DNA from: an uncultured Pirellulaceae bacterium
GTDB taxonomy: Bacteria; Planctomycetota; Planctomycetia; Pirellulales; Pirellulaceae
DNA: 64,000 nt
Assembly: GCA_937944405.1 (NCBI GenBank)
Contig: CALDYR010000063.1
Location: forward strand, 1-64,000
Direction of reading: 5' to 3'
Position 1 is the first letter of the stretch; every line of letters starts with the position of its first letter. The translations under genes and the position numbers were made by a program. Of this stretch, positions 63,626-64,000 are shown piece by piece. The notes under the pieces are model-generated. The model searched no databases and was not told the DNA's origin. It saw only the letters and a program-made list of their open reading frames with translations.

Positions 63626-64000
63626 GCGTTCGGGTTGACACGACCGAGCGCGATTGGCGATATCCATCGCAACTCCAGCCGGCTTGGCTTCTCTTGATGC
63701 TGAATCTACACCATTGGCTCAGGCTGGAATTTTCCATCCATTTTAAAAAGTTCGCAAACAGCCCATTGCGGCTCTACTGTTCACCGGACTTCCACCGGCG
63801 AAAACCGAACATCAAGCACTGCCTCGATGGTTACGTAACGTATTGAAATCTATCCAGCGGCCGTGGGCTGACTGCTGCTTCATGGTGCCCTTCGCCAGAT
63901 TCAAAATCCAAAAAATGCTCCCGCTAAGTCAAACACTCATTTGTTTGCCGCTGTTTGCACGTGTATTGCGTAGCAGGAATAGGAATTCTCGGTTTGGAGC
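63626..64000. other. Region past the NHL gene, nothing identified
   Basis: The last 375 bases contain no gene I can support; the plus-strand frame 63508-63846 starts inside the NHL gene and has no protein-like composition. No terminator hairpin with a T-run follows the NHL gene. Confidence 0.5.

Overview
The window looks like ordinary chromosome from a planctomycete, probably a marine member of the Pirellulales. This is inferred from several things: a family I recognise as planctomycete-typical (DUF1598-like), long signal peptides, a type II secretion operon built from PilM/N/O-like parts, a fused glycoside hydrolase of marine algal-polysaccharide type, and a mix of ATG, GTG and TTG starts in which only some genes have a clear Shine-Dalgarno sequence. 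I see no rRNA, tRNA, CRISPR array, insertion sequence, integrase or phage gene.

Layout. 1-87 is the tail of a plus-strand gene. 442-10865 is a minus-strand type II secretion/type IV pilus-like operon, transcribed gspE, F, G, H, I, J, K, then a PilM-PilN (GspL) protein, then a PilO-like protein with extra domains. No secretin or prepilin peptidase gene is in view. 11284-12030 is a small secreted helical protein. 12311-18870 is an addB-addA recombination helicase/nuclease pair. 19179-21602 is a large DUF4175-like membrane protein. 21793-26973 is a plus-strand group: a lipoprotein metallopeptidase, an exported sulfurtransferase, a dolichol-phosphate-mannose-synthase-like glycosyltransferase, a small membrane protein and a lipoprotein. 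26977-29500 is an ABC exporter (permease and ATPase). 29990-35623 is a plus-strand energy/phosphate block: an HTH-EIIANtr regulator, a ROK glucokinase-like protein, Ppx/GppA and polyphosphate kinase. 35778-46618 is a minus-strand run: a GH29-GH117 fusion, an exported agmatine-deiminase-like protein, a DUF1598-like protein, a membrane protein, an OleC-like acid-CoA ligase relative and an NfeD/ClpP-type membrane protease. 46859-48595 is an exported thioredoxin-trypsin fusion. 48806-52189 is a single-chain fatty acyl-AMP ligase + ACP + alpha-oxoamine synthase. 53117-63625 is mixed housekeeping: a small zinc-ribbon membrane protein, a hydroxypyruvate-isomerase-like TIM barrel, a secreted propeller-like protein, a YheT-type hydrolase, a TlpA-like thioredoxin protein, tsaE, thiL, an HtrA protease and a secreted NHL-repeat protein.

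The points most worth following are these. (1) The GH29-GH117 fusion carries an A10 homopolymer between its two enzymes, and reading in either shifted frame stops within one to four codons of the tract, so slippage would release GH29 alone. (2) The FAAL-ACP-oxoamine synthase megaprotein looks like a self-contained maker of sphingoid-like amino ketones. (3) The PilO-like secretion protein seems to carry both a cadherin-like domain and a PilP/GspC HR-like domain. (4) Short tandem duplications (11-18 bp) recur at the 3' ends of at least seven genes. All functional calls rest on reading motifs by eye; none was checked against a database.
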